Positions 8,413 to 16,107 are shown, numbered from the stretch's first letter. The stretch: DNA of 64,000 nt from Bradyrhizobium sp. Gha (GCF_900113735.1 NZ_FOQM01000007.1:180001-244000), one strand, 5' to 3'. The notes: a model not told the origin generated them from the letters alone. Translations and numbers: made by a program.

Positions 8413-8438
8413 GAGAGAGGCAGAACATCGCCTCTCTC
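8413..8438 (+). promoter_or_regulatory. leader hairpin just before the importer operon
   Basis: GAGAGAGGC, an 8-nt loop, then GCCTCTCTC: a perfect 9-bp stem ending 11 nt before the ATG at 8450. As RNA it would lie directly over the expected ribosome binding region. Translational control or mRNA stabilisation is possible. No T-run follows, so it is not a simple terminator. Confidence 0.5.
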
Positions 8439-8449
8439 GCGGACATGCC

Positions 8450-9436
8450 ATGGCCACTCCCGCCGCTCTCGAACTGGTTGCCGTCACCAAGCGCTATGAC
8501 ACCACGGTGGCGGTCGACAACGTCAATCTGAAGATCCCCGCCGGCACGTATTGCTGTCTGCTCGGCCCGTCCGGCTGCGGCAAAACCTCGACGCTGCGCA
8601 TGATTGCCGGCCATGAGGCGGTCAGCGAGGGCGACATCATCCTGGGCCCGCAGAACGTAACCGATTTGGCGCCCGCCAGGCGCGGCACGGCGATGATGTT
8701 CCAATCCTACGCGCTGTTTCCGCATCTGAGCGTGCTCGACAATGTTGCTTTTGCCCTGAAAATGCGTGGCATCGACCGCGCCACCAGGCACAAGCGCGCC
8801 GGCGAGCTTTTGGAGCTGGTGGCGATGAGCCCCTACGCGGGTCGCCTGCCCGCCCAGCTCTCCGGCGGCCAGCAGCAGCGCGTCGCACTCGCGCGTGCAC
8901 TGATCACCGAGCCGCAGATCCTCCTGCTCGACGAGCCGCTGTCCGCGCTCGATCCATTCCTGCGCGTCAAGATGCGCGGCGAGCTCAAACGGCTGCAGCG
9001 CGAGCTCGGCATCAGCTTCATCCAGGTCACCCACGGCCAAGAGGAGGCGATGGCGCTCGCCGACCACATCGTGGTGATGAATCAGGGCAAGATCGAGCAG
9101 CAGGGCACGGCCCGCGACATCTTCCATCATCCCCGCACCGAATTCGTGGCGCGCTTCATCGGCGGTCACAACGTCCTCAGCGACGCCGGAAAACTCATCG
9201 CCGTGCGCGCCGATCAGCTCGGCATCAAGCCGGTCACTGACGGCGCGTTCGGCGCGCCGGCGCTGCTGACCCAGACCGAGTACCAGGGCTCTTATGTCGC
9301 CGTCTCGCTCACGCTCGAGGACGGCACCGCCCTGTTCTCCCACGTTCCCGAAGCCACCTTCGACGTCCATCCGTTCCGGCCGGGCGATCGCGTGCTGGCC
9401 ACCTGGGATCCCGCCAAGGCGCAACGTCTGCAATAG
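8450..9436 (+). CDS. ABC importer ATPase (PotA-like, polyamine/opine class)
   Basis: 328 residues. Walker A GPSGCGKT is at 39-46, followed by the Q-loop (MMFQSYALF), the signature LSGGQQQR, Walker B ILLLDEP and the switch His in VTHGQEE. The last 80 residues form a TOBE-like beta domain. It energises uptake through the two permeases encoded downstream. This class serves spermidine, putrescine, opines, thiamine or Fe(III). The partner binding protein does not settle which. The ATG at 8450 begins the normal N-terminus, and the frame extends upstream only through control sequence. First gene of an operon running to 13347. Confidence 0.9.
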   Translation: MATPAALELVAVTKRYDTTVAVDNVNLKIPAGTYCCLLGPSGCGKTSTLRMIAGHEAVSEGDIILGPQNVTDLAPARRGTAMMFQSYALFPHLSVLDNVAFALKMRGIDRATRHKRAGELLELVAMSPYAGRLPAQLSGGQQQRVALARALITEPQILLLDEPLSALDPFLRVKMRGELKRLQRELGISFIQVTHGQEEAMALADHIVVMNQGKIEQQGTARDIFHHPRTEFVARFIGGHNVLSDAGKLIAVRADQLGIKPVTDGAFGAPALLTQTEYQGSYVAVSLTLEDGTALFSHVPEATFDVHPFRPGDRVLATWDPAKAQRLQ

Positions 9437-9479
9437 CGCCGTCATCACAGAAAATGCGCAACACAGAGGAGTGACTGGA

Positions 9480-10769
9480 ATGACAAAGACCACCAAGACA
9501 TCGGGCGTCAGCCGCCGCACGCTGCTCAAGGGCACCGCGGGTCTCGCGGGCCTCGCCGCCGGCTCCGGCGCCATCACCGGCTTCCCCTACGTGATGTCGG
9601 CCGAGCCGAAGGTGCTGCGCTATCTCGGCACCGCCGTGAACGAGGGCGACGACATCTCCAAGCAGTGCCTGAAGGACACCGGCATCAAGATCGAATACAT
9701 CACCGCGACCACCGACGACGTCACCAAGCGCGTGATGACCCAGCCGAACTCCTTCGACGTGCTGGACACCGAATATTTCTCGCTGAAGAAGATCGTTCCG
9801 TCGGGCAACATCCTTGCCCTCGACGCCAAGAAGATCAAGGAATTCGACAACATCACGCCTGTCTTCACCAAGGGCGAGACGCCCGGCGGCAAGAAGATCG
9901 GCGGCCAGGGCACAGCGCCCTGGAAAGTGCTCTATCTCGAGGGCAAGGATTCCAAGAAATTCGCGACGTCCCCGACCGAGTACGTCACGCTGATCCCGAC
10001 CGTGTACAACGCCGACACGCTTGGCATCCGTCCCGACATCATCAAGCGCCCGATCAACTCCTGGGCTGAGCTGCTCAACCCCGAGTTCAAGGGCAAGGCC
10101 TCGATCCTCAACATCCCCTCGATCGGCATTATGGATGCCGCGATGGTCGTGGAAGCCGCCGGCAAGTACAAATATGCCGACAAGGGCAACATGACCAAGG
10201 AAGAGATCGATCTCACCATGAAGGTGATGACCGAGGCGAAGAAGGCCGGACAGTTCCGCGCGTTCTGGAAGGACTTCAACGAAAGCGTCAACCTAATGGC
10301 TTCAGGTGAGACCGTCATCCAGTCGATGTGGTCGCCGGCGGTGACGAAGGTGCGTTCGATGGGCATCGCCTGCACCTTCCAGCCGCTGAAGGAAGGTTAC
10401 CGCTCTTGGGCATCGGGCTTCTGCGTCTCCAAGGGCGTGTCCGGTCCGAAGCTCGACTGGGCCTACGAGTTCGTCAACTGGTTCTTGTCAGGCTATGCCG
10501 GCGCCTATCTCAATCGCCAAGGCTACTACTCGGCCGTGCTCTCGACCGCAAAGGCCAACATGGAGCCCTACGAGTGGGCCTACTGGATGGAGGGCAAGCC
10601 CGCCGAGAAGGACATCAAGGCGCCCGACGGCTCGCTGCTGGAGAAGGCAGGCTCCGTGCGCGACGGCGGCTCCTACGAGGACCGCATGGGCGCGGTCGCG
10701 TGCTGGAACGCCGTGATGGACGAGAACGACTACATGGTCCGCAAGTGGAACGAGTTCATCGCCGCGTGA
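9480..10769 (+). CDS. Tat-exported ABC substrate-binding protein (PotD-like)
   Basis: 429 residues beginning with a twin-arginine signal: SRRTLLKG (about residues 11-18) followed by a Gly/Ala-rich hydrophobic stretch. The protein is therefore folded before export to the periplasm. The mature part has the family-1/PotD extracellular solute-binding fold (SPAVTKV, PINSWAELLNPEFKGK). Ligand unknown. The racemase at the operon end hints at a chiral amino-acid derivative or hydantoin. The ATG at 9480 has an excellent GAGGAG 8 nt upstream. Its stop overlaps the next start by one base (TGATG), implying translational coupling. Confidence 0.9.
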   Translation: MTKTTKTSGVSRRTLLKGTAGLAGLAAGSGAITGFPYVMSAEPKVLRYLGTAVNEGDDISKQCLKDTGIKIEYITATTDDVTKRVMTQPNSFDVLDTEYFSLKKIVPSGNILALDAKKIKEFDNITPVFTKGETPGGKKIGGQGTAPWKVLYLEGKDSKKFATSPTEYVTLIPTVYNADTLGIRPDIIKRPINSWAELLNPEFKGKASILNIPSIGIMDAAMVVEAAGKYKYADKGNMTKEEIDLTMKVMTEAKKAGQFRAFWKDFNESVNLMASGETVIQSMWSPAVTKVRSMGIACTFQPLKEGYRSWASGFCVSKGVSGPKLDWAYEFVNWFLSGYAGAYLNRQGYYSAVLSTAKANMEPYEWAYWMEGKPAEKDIKAPDGSLLEKAGSVRDGGSYEDRMGAVACWNAVMDENDYMVRKWNEFIAA

Positions 10770-11728
10770 TGGATACGTCGGAGGACATCCTGCAACAAGC
10801 GCCCCCGGACATTGTCCGGGGGACCGACACGAGGCGCGCGGCGAAATCCGCGCGCCTGCCGCCCTCCTTCGTCTCCTGGCTACAGGCCGGGCCGATGATG
10901 CTGGTGTTTGTCGCCTTCTTCCTGATCCCGCTCGTCTTCGTCGTCATTGTCTCCTTCTGGGACTACAACGAATACCAATTGCTGCCGGCGCTCTCGGGCC
11001 GGGGCTACACCGACACGTTCGAAGGCTGCATCGCCCAGCTCCCCGATCTCTGCACCATCGCAAAAACCTATCTGAAGACGCTGAAGCTGTGCTTCCTGGT
11101 CTGGGCCATCACGCTCTTCATCGGCTTCTGGGTCGCCTATTTCCTCGCCTTCCACGTCAAATCCAAGACCTGGCAGATGGGGCTCTCGCTGCTCTGCACG
11201 ATCCCGTTCTGGACCTCCAACGTGATCCGCATGATCGCGTGGATCCCGCTGCTCGGGCGCAACGGTCTGGTGAATTCCGGACTGATGAAGACGGGCCTCA
11301 TCAACCAGCCGCTGGAGTGGCTGCTGTTCTCCGAATTCTCCGTGGTGCTGGCGCTAGTGCACCTCTTCACCTTCTTCATGGTCGTGCCGATCTTCAATTC
11401 GATGATCCGCATCGACAAGTCGCTGATCGAAGCGGCCTATGACGCCGGCGCCACCGGCTTCCAGACGTTGGTCAACGTCATCGTTCCCCTGGCGAAGCCC
11501 GGAATCGTGATCGGCTCGATCTTCGTCATCACCATCGTGATGGGCGACTTCATCACTATCGGCGTGATGGGCGGCCAGCAGATCGCGGCGGCCGGCAAGA
11601 TCATCGAGACGCGAGTGAACGCGCTGCAATTCCCGGCCGCAGCCGCCAACGCCGTGATCCTGCTCGTGATCACGTTCCTGATCATCACCATGATGTCGCG
11701 CATCGTCGACATCAAGAAGGAGCTCTAG
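10769..11728 (+). CDS. ABC importer permease (PotB-like)
   Basis: 319 residues with six predicted spans after a hydrophilic N-terminal 40 residues. The EAA loop is EAAYDAGATGFQTL, the cytoplasmic segment that docks on the ATPase. A large periplasmic loop with two Cys (GCIAQLPDLC) lies between spans 1 and 2. The start codon ATG shares its A with the stop of the binding-protein gene. It forms the transmembrane pair with the next gene. Confidence 0.9.
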   Translation: MDTSEDILQQAPPDIVRGTDTRRAAKSARLPPSFVSWLQAGPMMLVFVAFFLIPLVFVVIVSFWDYNEYQLLPALSGRGYTDTFEGCIAQLPDLCTIAKTYLKTLKLCFLVWAITLFIGFWVAYFLAFHVKSKTWQMGLSLLCTIPFWTSNVIRMIAWIPLLGRNGLVNSGLMKTGLINQPLEWLLFSEFSVVLALVHLFTFFMVVPIFNSMIRIDKSLIEAAYDAGATGFQTLVNVIVPLAKPGIVIGSIFVITIVMGDFITIGVMGGQQIAAAGKIIETRVNALQFPAAAANAVILLVITFLIITMMSRIVDIKKEL

Positions 11729-11731
11729 GCG

Positions 11732-12610
11732 ATGAAGGAAGGACGCCCGCGCAGCTTCTATATTCTCGCGATTTTCTTCGCAGCCTACGTGCTGTTTCTT
11801 TATGGCCCGATGATTGCGATCTACGTGTTGTCGTTCCAGGGGCCGCAAGGTGGCCTCACCTTCCCGATGAACGGCGTGTCGACCTATTGGCTGACGAAGC
11901 TGTTCCAGGGCACCGGCATCATCGATCTCGGCGCGTCCTTCCGCCGCTCGCTGTTGCTTGGCGTCATCGTGATGGCTGTCACGGTCGTGCTGTCGGTTGC
12001 CGCCGGCATGGCCTTCCGCAGGAAGTTCAGGGCGCAGAGCATTCTGTTCTATTCGGCGATTGCGAGCCTGATCGTGCCCTCGATCATCACCTCGCTCGGG
12101 ATCTCGCTTGAATTCCGTATCATCGACGATTTGATCAAGGCGCATTGGAACGAGAATTTCGAGACATCGATGGGCCTGCTGACCTCCGGTCTCGGTGCGC
12201 ATCTGACCTGGACGCTGCCGTTCGGCCTGCTGATCATGTTCGCGATCTTCAACCGCTTCGATCCCCGGCTCGAGGAGGCCGCACGCGATCTGGGCGCGAC
12301 CCCGTGGCAAACGTTCCGCCATGTCGTGCTGCCGATCATCCTGCCGTCGGTGATCGGTATCGGTCTGTTCGGCTTCACGCTGTCCTGGGACGAACTCGCG
12401 CGCTCCAGCCAGGCGATCGGTGCGGTCAATACATTGCCGCTCGATCTCCAGGGCCTCACCACGACGGTGACGAACCCTGACATCTATGCGCTCGGCACGA
12501 TCATCTCCGCGGTCTCCTTCGCTGTGATCGCGCTTGCGCTCGGCACCATCCGCATGCTCAACAAGCGCCAGGCGGCCAAGGGCTCGGACGCGGGCAAAGG
12601 GCTGGTCTGA
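11732..12610 (+). CDS. ABC importer permease (PotC-like)
   Basis: 292 residues with six hydrophobic segments and the EAA motif EEAARDLGATPWQTFRHVVL in the last third. Second membrane subunit of the importer. It starts 3 nt after the stop of the previous permease, with AAGGAGCTC in the end of that gene serving as ribosome binding site. The racemase gene follows 5 nt after its stop. Confidence 0.9.
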   Translation: MKEGRPRSFYILAIFFAAYVLFLYGPMIAIYVLSFQGPQGGLTFPMNGVSTYWLTKLFQGTGIIDLGASFRRSLLLGVIVMAVTVVLSVAAGMAFRRKFRAQSILFYSAIASLIVPSIITSLGISLEFRIIDDLIKAHWNENFETSMGLLTSGLGAHLTWTLPFGLLIMFAIFNRFDPRLEEAARDLGATPWQTFRHVVLPIILPSVIGIGLFGFTLSWDELARSSQAIGAVNTLPLDLQGLTTTVTNPDIYALGTIISAVSFAVIALALGTIRMLNKRQAAKGSDAGKGLV

Positions 12611-12615
12611 TCGCG

Positions 12616-13347
12616 ATGCGACTTCACGTCATCAATCCCAACACCACGGCGTCGATGACGGCGAAAATTTCCGCGGCGGCGCGCGCGATCGCGCTGCCCG
12701 ATACCGTGATCGACGCGCGCCAGCCGGTGATGGGACCGGTCTCGATCGAGGGATTCTACGACGAGGCCTTCGCCGTCCCGGGCATGCTCGGCTGCATCCG
12801 TGAGGCCGACCGCGACGGCGCGAATGCGCACATCATCGCCTGCTTCGACGACACCGGCTTGGATGCCGCACGCGCGGTGGCACAAGCGCCTGTCATTGGC
12901 ATCGGCGAAGCGGGGTTCCACATCGCGAGCCTGATCGCGGCGCGCTTTGCCGTGATCACCACGCTTGGTGTGTCCATCGTGCCGATCGAACATAACCTTC
13001 GGAAATATGGCCTTGCCGAGCGTTGCGCGCGCGTCCGCGCCGCCGAGGTCCCTGTGCTCGCGCTCGAAGAGCGCAACTCAGACGCCCTTGGAAAGATCTC
13101 CGCGGAGATCACCGCCGCGATCCGAAGCGATCGTGCTGAAGCCATCGTGCTCGGCTGCGCCGGCATGGCCGATCTTGCCGCCGAACTCGCCGACACGCAC
13201 GGCCTGCCCGTGGTCGACGGCGTCGCGGCTGCGGTGACGCTGGCCGAGGGACTGGTGCGGCTCGGGTTGAAGACCTCGCGGCTCGGTCCGTACGCGGCGC
13301 CGAGGCCGAAGCCCTATGCCGGTCCATTTGCGCCATTCCAGCCCTAG
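12616..13347 (+). CDS. Asp/Glu/hydantoin racemase-family protein
   Basis: 243 residues of the Asp/Glu racemase superfamily, closest in style to hydantoin/allantoin racemases (INPNTTASM at the N-terminus). The two catalytic cysteines expected for two-base racemisation are present: Cys76 (IIACFDDTG) and Cys181 (VLGCAGM). It should invert a carbon stereocentre of an amino-acid-like or hydantoin-like substrate in the cytoplasm. It is the last gene of the GntR-controlled importer operon, so the imported compound is probably its substrate or becomes it. The exact substrate is inference. Hydantoinase and carbamoylase genes are not in the window. Confidence 0.85.
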   Translation: MRLHVINPNTTASMTAKISAAARAIALPDTVIDARQPVMGPVSIEGFYDEAFAVPGMLGCIREADRDGANAHIIACFDDTGLDAARAVAQAPVIGIGEAGFHIASLIAARFAVITTLGVSIVPIEHNLRKYGLAERCARVRAAEVPVLALEERNSDALGKISAEITAAIRSDRAEAIVLGCAGMADLAAELADTHGLPVVDGVAAAVTLAEGLVRLGLKTSRLGPYAAPRPKPYAGPFAPFQP

Positions 13348-13350
13348 CCT

Positions 13351-13391
13351 GGTCACGCCGGCGGTCCGTCAGGCGAAGACCGCCGGTGACC
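13351..13391 (+). terminator. hairpin after the importer/racemase operon
   Basis: CCGGCGGT (13358-13365) pairs with ACCGCCGG (13379-13386), and GGTC/GACC flank them. It begins 4 bp after the operon's last stop. There is no T-run, so it may be Rho-dependent or protect the 3' end. Confidence 0.5.
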
Positions 13392-13556
13392 GGCACCGGC
13401 CTGTTCCCTGCTCGTCTTTGCCACCGACATCATGGAGCGTACGACCTGGTAGAGCAACTGGTCCACGTTTTTCGCTTCGGCCGGTGACTTCGGCCCGCAG
13501 GAGCCGTCCCTTTGGTTCTTCGCGTTTTTTCCGCGATGGCCACCTTTTCGTCCCAT
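13353..13556 (-). CDS. possible small basic protein (weak)
   Basis: A 67-residue frame in the 310-bp gap between the racemase gene and the next plus-strand gene. The N-terminal part is Lys/Arg-rich, followed by a helix-prone segment (KNVDQLLYQVVRSMMSV). GC at third codon positions is moderate and no good ribosome binding site is visible. It could be a real small gene or chance. Apart from this frame and the hairpin at 13351-13391, I see nothing in 13348-13657. Confidence 0.25.
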   Translation of the reverse strand: MGRKGGHRGKNAKNQRDGSCGPKSPAEAKNVDQLLYQVVRSMMSVAKTSREQAGAGHRRSSPDGPPA

Positions 13557-13657
13557 TTGTTGCTGAACTGTAACGCTTTCGGGACGTCCCGGCCGCCTTG
13601 TTTCTCGTCCTGCCGCTCTTCGCCACTCACCAAGTTTCAATTTGGGTTTTGTCAGCG

Positions 13658-14152
13658 ATGATCGATCTCGCAGAGGACACACCGACCAATCCATTCGTGC
13701 GCCTCGGCGCCCAGCCGATCGCGTTGGGGGCTGCCGCGCTGCTGCTGCTGATCGCCGGGGTCACCTCGATCGCGATCTGGCGGGCTTATACCGGCGCTGC
13801 ACCCGAAACCGACCGGGTGGTCGCCTCTCGGCAGCTTCAGGTGCGGGCGGCGCAAGCCTCCGAGCAACTCGTCGAGAAGACCAAGGGGCTGGAGGCTACC
13901 CAGCAGGAATCGATCGACCAACTCCAGGTCGTGCAGGACCAGCTTTTGACCATGAAGCGGCTGCTCGCCTCCCAACAGGCCGACACCAAGCGCCTGTCAG
14001 AACAGGTCGCCAATCTGAACGAAGCCATCGATGGCTTGCGGCAATCCTTTGCCAGTGTTCGCGCCAACGAGGCTGACGCGCCCGCAGTTACCCCGAGGAA
14101 ACCGACGCGCCACCGCCTCCATGCCAGCGCCCGCAAACGCGCAAGCGGCTGA
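13658..14152 (+). CDS. membrane-anchored coiled-coil protein, unknown function
   Basis: 164 residues. A short acidic N-terminus is followed by one transmembrane helix (about residues 22-45), then about 70 residues of heptad-like helix rich in Gln, Leu and Ala (KGLEATQQESIDQLQVVQDQ and onward), and a basic C-terminal tail. The layout implies a cytoplasmic N-terminus and an exported coiled coil, or the reverse. The sequence does not settle topology. I do not recognise a family function. ATG at 13658 is the start closest to the membrane anchor. The frame extends 20 codons further. A strong intrinsic terminator lies at 14277-14317. Confidence 0.75.
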   Translation: MIDLAEDTPTNPFVRLGAQPIALGAAALLLLIAGVTSIAIWRAYTGAAPETDRVVASRQLQVRAAQASEQLVEKTKGLEATQQESIDQLQVVQDQLLTMKRLLASQQADTKRLSEQVANLNEAIDGLRQSFASVRANEADAPAVTPRKPTRHRLHASARKRASG

Positions 14153-14186
14153 TTGGATCCCGGGCGACCGGCTTTTATTTTGTCAG

Positions 14187-14204
14187 ATGTGAAATGGTTC
14201 ACAT
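14187..14204. promoter_or_regulatory. CRP-like palindrome ATGTGAA-N4-TTCACAT
   Basis: A perfect match to the enterobacterial CRP consensus TGTGA-N6-TCACA, with arms one base longer. It lies 35 bp after the coiled-coil gene and upstream of its terminator, away from any plus-strand start. The role is uncertain. Confidence 0.35.
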
Positions 14205-14276
14205 TCGCCCGTATGATTCCGCGCGATGCTTGCGTATACCGGATGGCGTGAGCCGATTTCAATATCCGGGGCTGGC

Positions 14277-14317
14277 AAGGTCGTTGACGGTATACTGCGT
14301 CAACGGCCTTGTTTTTT
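14277..14317 (+). terminator. strong Rho-independent terminator
   Basis: A 13-bp stem AAGGTCGTTGACG / CGTCAACGGCCTT (one T-G wobble), loop GTATACTG, followed by GTTTTTT. It ends the coiled-coil gene transcript on the plus strand. Confidence 0.9.
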
Positions 14318-14350
14318 GGCTCGGTATTCTGGTGGCTCGGCCGGCCGGCT

Positions 14351-14713
14351 TTATTCACATACCTGAACGCGGCGAACGCGCCAGCCCCACTGCGTCATGA
14401 CCCGCTGCCGCACAAGGTAGCACTGCGAGCCATAGCCGCCATCGTCATATCCTGCGCCGTAATAATAGCCGTAGTACGGGTAGCCGTAGCCATAGGCGCC
14501 GTAAAGGCCGGCGCCCGCGATGCCGGCACCAATGGCGACACCGGGCCAGAAACCGCCGCCATGCCAGCCGTGGCCCCAGCCGCCGCCACCCCAATGGCCA
14601 CCACCACCCCAATGGCCGCCGCCACCGAAACCAGCCCGCGCCTGCGCCGCCTCGGGCGCTGCGAGGCCGACTGCCGCGACGGCCAGCGCGGCCATGATCA
14701 TCTTGCGCAGCAT
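14351..14713 (-). CDS. exported glycine-rich protein
   Basis: 120 residues. A Sec signal peptide (about residues 5-24, AQA cleavage) precedes a low-complexity mature region: GGGGHW repeated twice and then GGGGWGHGWHGG, a hydrophobic GVAIGAGIAGAGLYG segment, a Tyr/Gly stretch (YGYPYYGYYYG) and a C-terminal tail with two Cys (CYLVRQRVMT and QVCE). Such small Gly/His/Tyr-rich envelope proteins are common in Bradyrhizobium and their role is unknown. ATG at 14713 has GAAGGTGA about 7 nt upstream and opens the signal peptide. The 45 further upstream codons are not plausible protein. Confidence 0.8.
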   Translation of the reverse strand: MLRKMIMAALAVAAVGLAAPEAAQARAGFGGGGHWGGGGHWGGGGWGHGWHGGGFWPGVAIGAGIAGAGLYGAYGYGYPYYGYYYGAGYDDGGYGSQCYLVRQRVMTQWGWRVRRVQVCE

Positions 14714-14799
14714 CAAGTCACCTTCGCGTGGACACCGCTCCACACTTGAAAACAGGTGCAAGCTAAACTCACTCTGGAATTGATGATAGGCGCGCCGGC

Positions 14800-14937
14800 T
14801 CACTTCCGCGCGAGCGTCAGCAGGTTGATCGCTGCGGCGAGCTGCCACGTCTTGGCCTGGTACTTGTCGTTGAACTGGTCGCGCTCGGTCGCCACGTCGC
14901 GCTGCTTGGTGATGTCGACGTGGCGGAACCCGGGCAT
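14800..14937 (-). CDS. 45-residue hypothetical protein coupled to the carbonic-anhydrase-like gene
   Basis: Starts 4 nt after the stop of the gene before it (TGA-GGCC-ATG), the arrangement expected for translational coupling. The peptide is charged and helix-prone (DITKQRDVATERDQFNDKYQ) and ends NLLTLARK. Its composition looks like real protein, unlike the other frames here. I know no family function. It may be a small partner of the upstream enzyme, but that rests on position only. Confidence 0.5.
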   Translation of the reverse strand: MPGFRHVDITKQRDVATERDQFNDKYQAKTWQLAAAINLLTLARK

Positions 14938-14941
14938 GGCC

Positions 14942-15472
14942 TCAGCCGATCCGCTTGAGGCCCTTTTTGAAGCGCGGGCCGTTGGCGACGTAAAACCTCG
15001 CCGCACTTCCCATCTTCTGCACCTGGGCCTCGTCGAGTGTGCGGATCACGCGCGCGGGCGAGCCGATGATCAGCGAACGTTCGGAAAATTCCTTGCCCTC
15101 GGTGATCACGGAGCCGGCGCCGACGATGCTGTTGCGGCCGATCTTCGCGCCGTTCATCACGATCGAGCCCATCCCGATCAGCGCGCCCTCCTCGATGGTG
15201 CAGCCATGCAGGATGACGTTGTGACCGACGGTGCAGTTCCTGCCGACGACCAGGGGAAAGCCGAGATCGGTGTGGCAAGTCGAGCCGTCCTGCACATTGG
15301 CGCCCTCGCCGATCTCGATCCACTCATTGTCGCCGCGCAGCACCGCACCGAACCAGACGCTCGCACCCGGCTTCAAGCGCACGCGGCCGATCACGGTCGC
15401 AGTTTCCGCGATGAAATAATCGCCGTCAGAGGGAAGATCGGGCGCCTGCCCGTCGAGCTCGTAGATCGCCAT
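14942..15472 (-). CDS. gamma-carbonic-anhydrase-like hexapeptide-repeat protein
   Basis: 176 residues forming a left-handed beta helix, seen in the run of hexapeptide repeats (VIGRVRLKPGASVWFGAVLR, IGEGANVQDG, VGHNVILHGCTIEEGALIGM). The metal-site residues of the gamma class are present: Arg/Asp in LRGDNE, His in CHTD, and His in VGHNVILHG. Homologues are annotated as gamma carbonic anhydrases or YrdA/PaaY-type proteins. Hydratase activity is not certain. ATG at 15472 follows AGGAG and fits the conserved N-terminus better than the frame start 7 codons earlier. A 45-residue gene is coupled downstream. Confidence 0.88.
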   Translation of the reverse strand: MAIYELDGQAPDLPSDGDYFIAETATVIGRVRLKPGASVWFGAVLRGDNEWIEIGEGANVQDGSTCHTDLGFPLVVGRNCTVGHNVILHGCTIEEGALIGMGSIVMNGAKIGRNSIVGAGSVITEGKEFSERSLIIGSPARVIRTLDEAQVQKMGSAARFYVANGPRFKKGLKRIG

Positions 15473-15557
15473 GGAGGACTCCTGTCGCGTCAACCCCAGC
15501 CATAGCGAAACGACGGCGCGGAGGCAAAGGTCGCCACAGCGGGCAACCCTGCAAACG

Positions 15558-15887
15558 TCAGCCCAGGACGCCGGTGGCGCGCAGCGTCATCAGGAAGAAG
15601 GTGCCGCTCATCATGCTCCAGAAGCCGGCGATGACGGTCGCCATCATCACGAATTCGAAGCGGCGGCTTTCCAGCCGCATGCCCCGCAGCGTGTTGCGCA
15701 TGATGATGAAGGGTGCGGCAAACACCAGGAAGGGCACCGCTGCAAATGTCCGGGGGGCGACGCCCTCCTGCAACAGCCCGAAGCCTGCGGGACGCTGCGA
15801 CATCGCCTGGTATCCATTGGCGAGCGCGCCCGCGAGCGCGAAGCCGATGCAGATCGCGAACAAGGTGTTGAGAGCTTCAGGTGTCAT
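15558..15887 (-). CDS. small integral membrane protein, unknown function
   Basis: 109 residues with three likely transmembrane helices (about 7-27, 45-65 and 78-103) and short polar loops (YQAMSQRPAGFG and RNTLRGMRLESRRFE). No catalytic motif. It resembles conserved membrane proteins of Rhizobiales annotated by domain number only. It lies 86 bp upstream of the carbonic-anhydrase-like gene in the same direction. The divergent region on its other side carries a CtrA-type box. Confidence 0.75.
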   Translation of the reverse strand: MTPEALNTLFAICIGFALAGALANGYQAMSQRPAGFGLLQEGVAPRTFAAVPFLVFAAPFIIMRNTLRGMRLESRRFEFVMMATVIAGFWSMMSGTFFLMTLRATGVLG

Positions 15888-15960
15888 CGGAACAGTCCGC
15901 CCATACGCAACGCGAGGAGCCTTCCTGTGACATCTAGTGCCGGTTAACGCTACATTATCC

Positions 15961-15975
15961 TTAAGCGAAGGTTAA
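15961..15975. promoter_or_regulatory. candidate CtrA box TTAA-N7-TTAA
   Basis: TTAAGCGAAGGTTAA is an exact match to the consensus of the alphaproteobacterial cell-cycle regulator CtrA. It lies between two divergent membrane-protein genes, 74 bp from the start at 15887 and 133 bp from that at 16108. A second GGTTAACG sits 28 bp to the left (15942-15949). Confidence 0.5.
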
Positions 15976-16107
15976 CGGCGCCCCCGCCCAACGCAGAGCC
16001 CCCGTTGTTCCCGGCAGGCTCGGCACGTTCCGCGAAATCGCCGCCACGTGCCATATTCGCCGGTGATTCGTCGGCCAGCGGCCGACCCGGCCCATTTGCG
16101 TGACGTC

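Noticed and set aside
8372..9577. 401-residue minus-strand frame
   Set aside because: Antisense to the PotA-like ATPase gene. Its composition (Arg, Gly, His, Gln rich) is that of a shadow frame in high-GC DNA and no motif is recognisable.
14520..14783. Pro-rich small plus-strand protein
   Set aside because: Reverse of the Gly-rich repeats of the exported protein at 14351-14713, which has a proper signal peptide.
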